17,516 nt of DNA from Isotricha intestinalis. Taxonomy: Eukaryota; Ciliophora; Litostomatea; Vestibuliferida; Isotrichidae. A program made the position numbers and the translations under genes. Shown piece by piece: positions 17,272 to 17,516 of the stretch. A model generated the notes under the pieces. The model ran no database searches. It was given only the letters and a program-made list of their open reading frames with translations, and was not told the DNA's origin. Where the stretch lies: positions 1 through 17,516 of the forward strand of contig JAJJLU010004159.1 in assembly GCA_023807065.1 (NCBI GenBank). Reading direction: 5' to 3'. Numbering within the stretch: position 1 is the stretch's first letter; each line of letters starts with the position of its first letter.

Positions 17272-17516
17272 TAAAAACAGTATCTTCAGATTATATAATA
17301 TTTAATTTTAAAGAAAATGTTATTTTATATCAAATTAATGGATTACAATCTTTACCTTTTAATAATCCTTCATTAGATAAAATTATTAAATTGAAACTTG
17401 ATGAAAATTATAATTCTTCTTTTACTTTATTAAAAGTTACAAGAACTTTTGATAGAAAATATTCTGCTTTTTTTATTGATAAATATATGAATTTAAGGAA
17501 ATTTATTATTAAAGGT
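17272..17516 (+). pseudogene. Partial second copy of the DmX-like gene (5'-truncated), running off the window
   Basis: 244 of 245 bases are identical to 11392-11636. The one change turns TTG into TTA, which keeps Leu377. Read in the parental frame, the copy starts in the middle of the gene. A TGA at 17265-17267 stands two codons before the matched frame begins at 17274, and no start codon or A-rich leader precedes it in that frame. As seen here it is a headless fragment that could not give the full protein. What follows beyond 17516 is unknown, so it may be a large tandem duplication, a short fragment, or an assembly or rearrangement product. Confidence 0.85.

Noticed and set aside
17264..17304. 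ATG at 17264 that might start the duplicated copy
   Set aside because: It is out of the parental frame and meets a stop after about a dozen codons. In the parental frame a TGA precedes the copy.

Overview
This 17.5-kb window comes from a very AT-rich microbial eukaryote. The evidence is long uninterrupted reading frames for eukaryote-only protein families (a DmX/Rav1-like protein, a B-box protein, a full-size P-glycoprotein-type ABC exporter), A-rich leaders before each ATG, asparagine-rich low-complexity proteins and intergenic DNA that is almost pure A/T. All five complete genes end in TAA. About 4,850 codons are read without an in-frame TGA or TAG and without a visible intron, so the standard code and an intron-poor genome fit. 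I cannot name the lineage from the sequence alone. AT-rich protists (ciliates that use the standard code, metamonads, amoebae) and anaerobic gut fungi are candidates. The exporter and the amylase remind me of ciliate homologues, but I could not check this.

Layout, left to right. (1) Positions 1-2502, minus strand: first half of a P-glycoprotein-like ABC exporter, cut by the left edge. (2) 3070-5028, minus: secreted GH13 alpha-amylase with all four catalytic regions. (3) 5591-7306, plus: a ubiquitin-like plus B-box zinc-finger protein with a poly-Asn tract; it shares a 562-bp divergent promoter region with the amylase. (4) 7549-8574, minus: an Asn-rich disordered protein whose last residues form a close match to the PAM2 motif, the ligand of the poly(A)-binding-protein MLLE domain. 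(5) 9463-10140, plus: a short coiled-coil protein of unknown role. (6) 10365-17069, plus: a 2,234-residue DmX-like/Rabconnectin-3-alpha (Rav1 family) protein, expected to control V-ATPase assembly. (7) 17272-17516: a near-identical copy of an internal 245-bp piece of gene 6, running off the right edge.

The genes do not form an operon or an evident pathway. At most, a secreted or vacuolar amylase and a V-ATPase assembly factor both suit a cell that digests starch in acidic vacuoles, which is inference. The points most worth a second look are the duplication at the right edge (the start of a possible 5,880-bp tandem duplication, or an assembly or rearrangement variant) and the PAM2-bearing Asn/Arg/Trp-rich protein, which looks like a lineage-specific RNP-granule component. 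I found no RNA genes, CRISPR arrays, transposons or viral genes.
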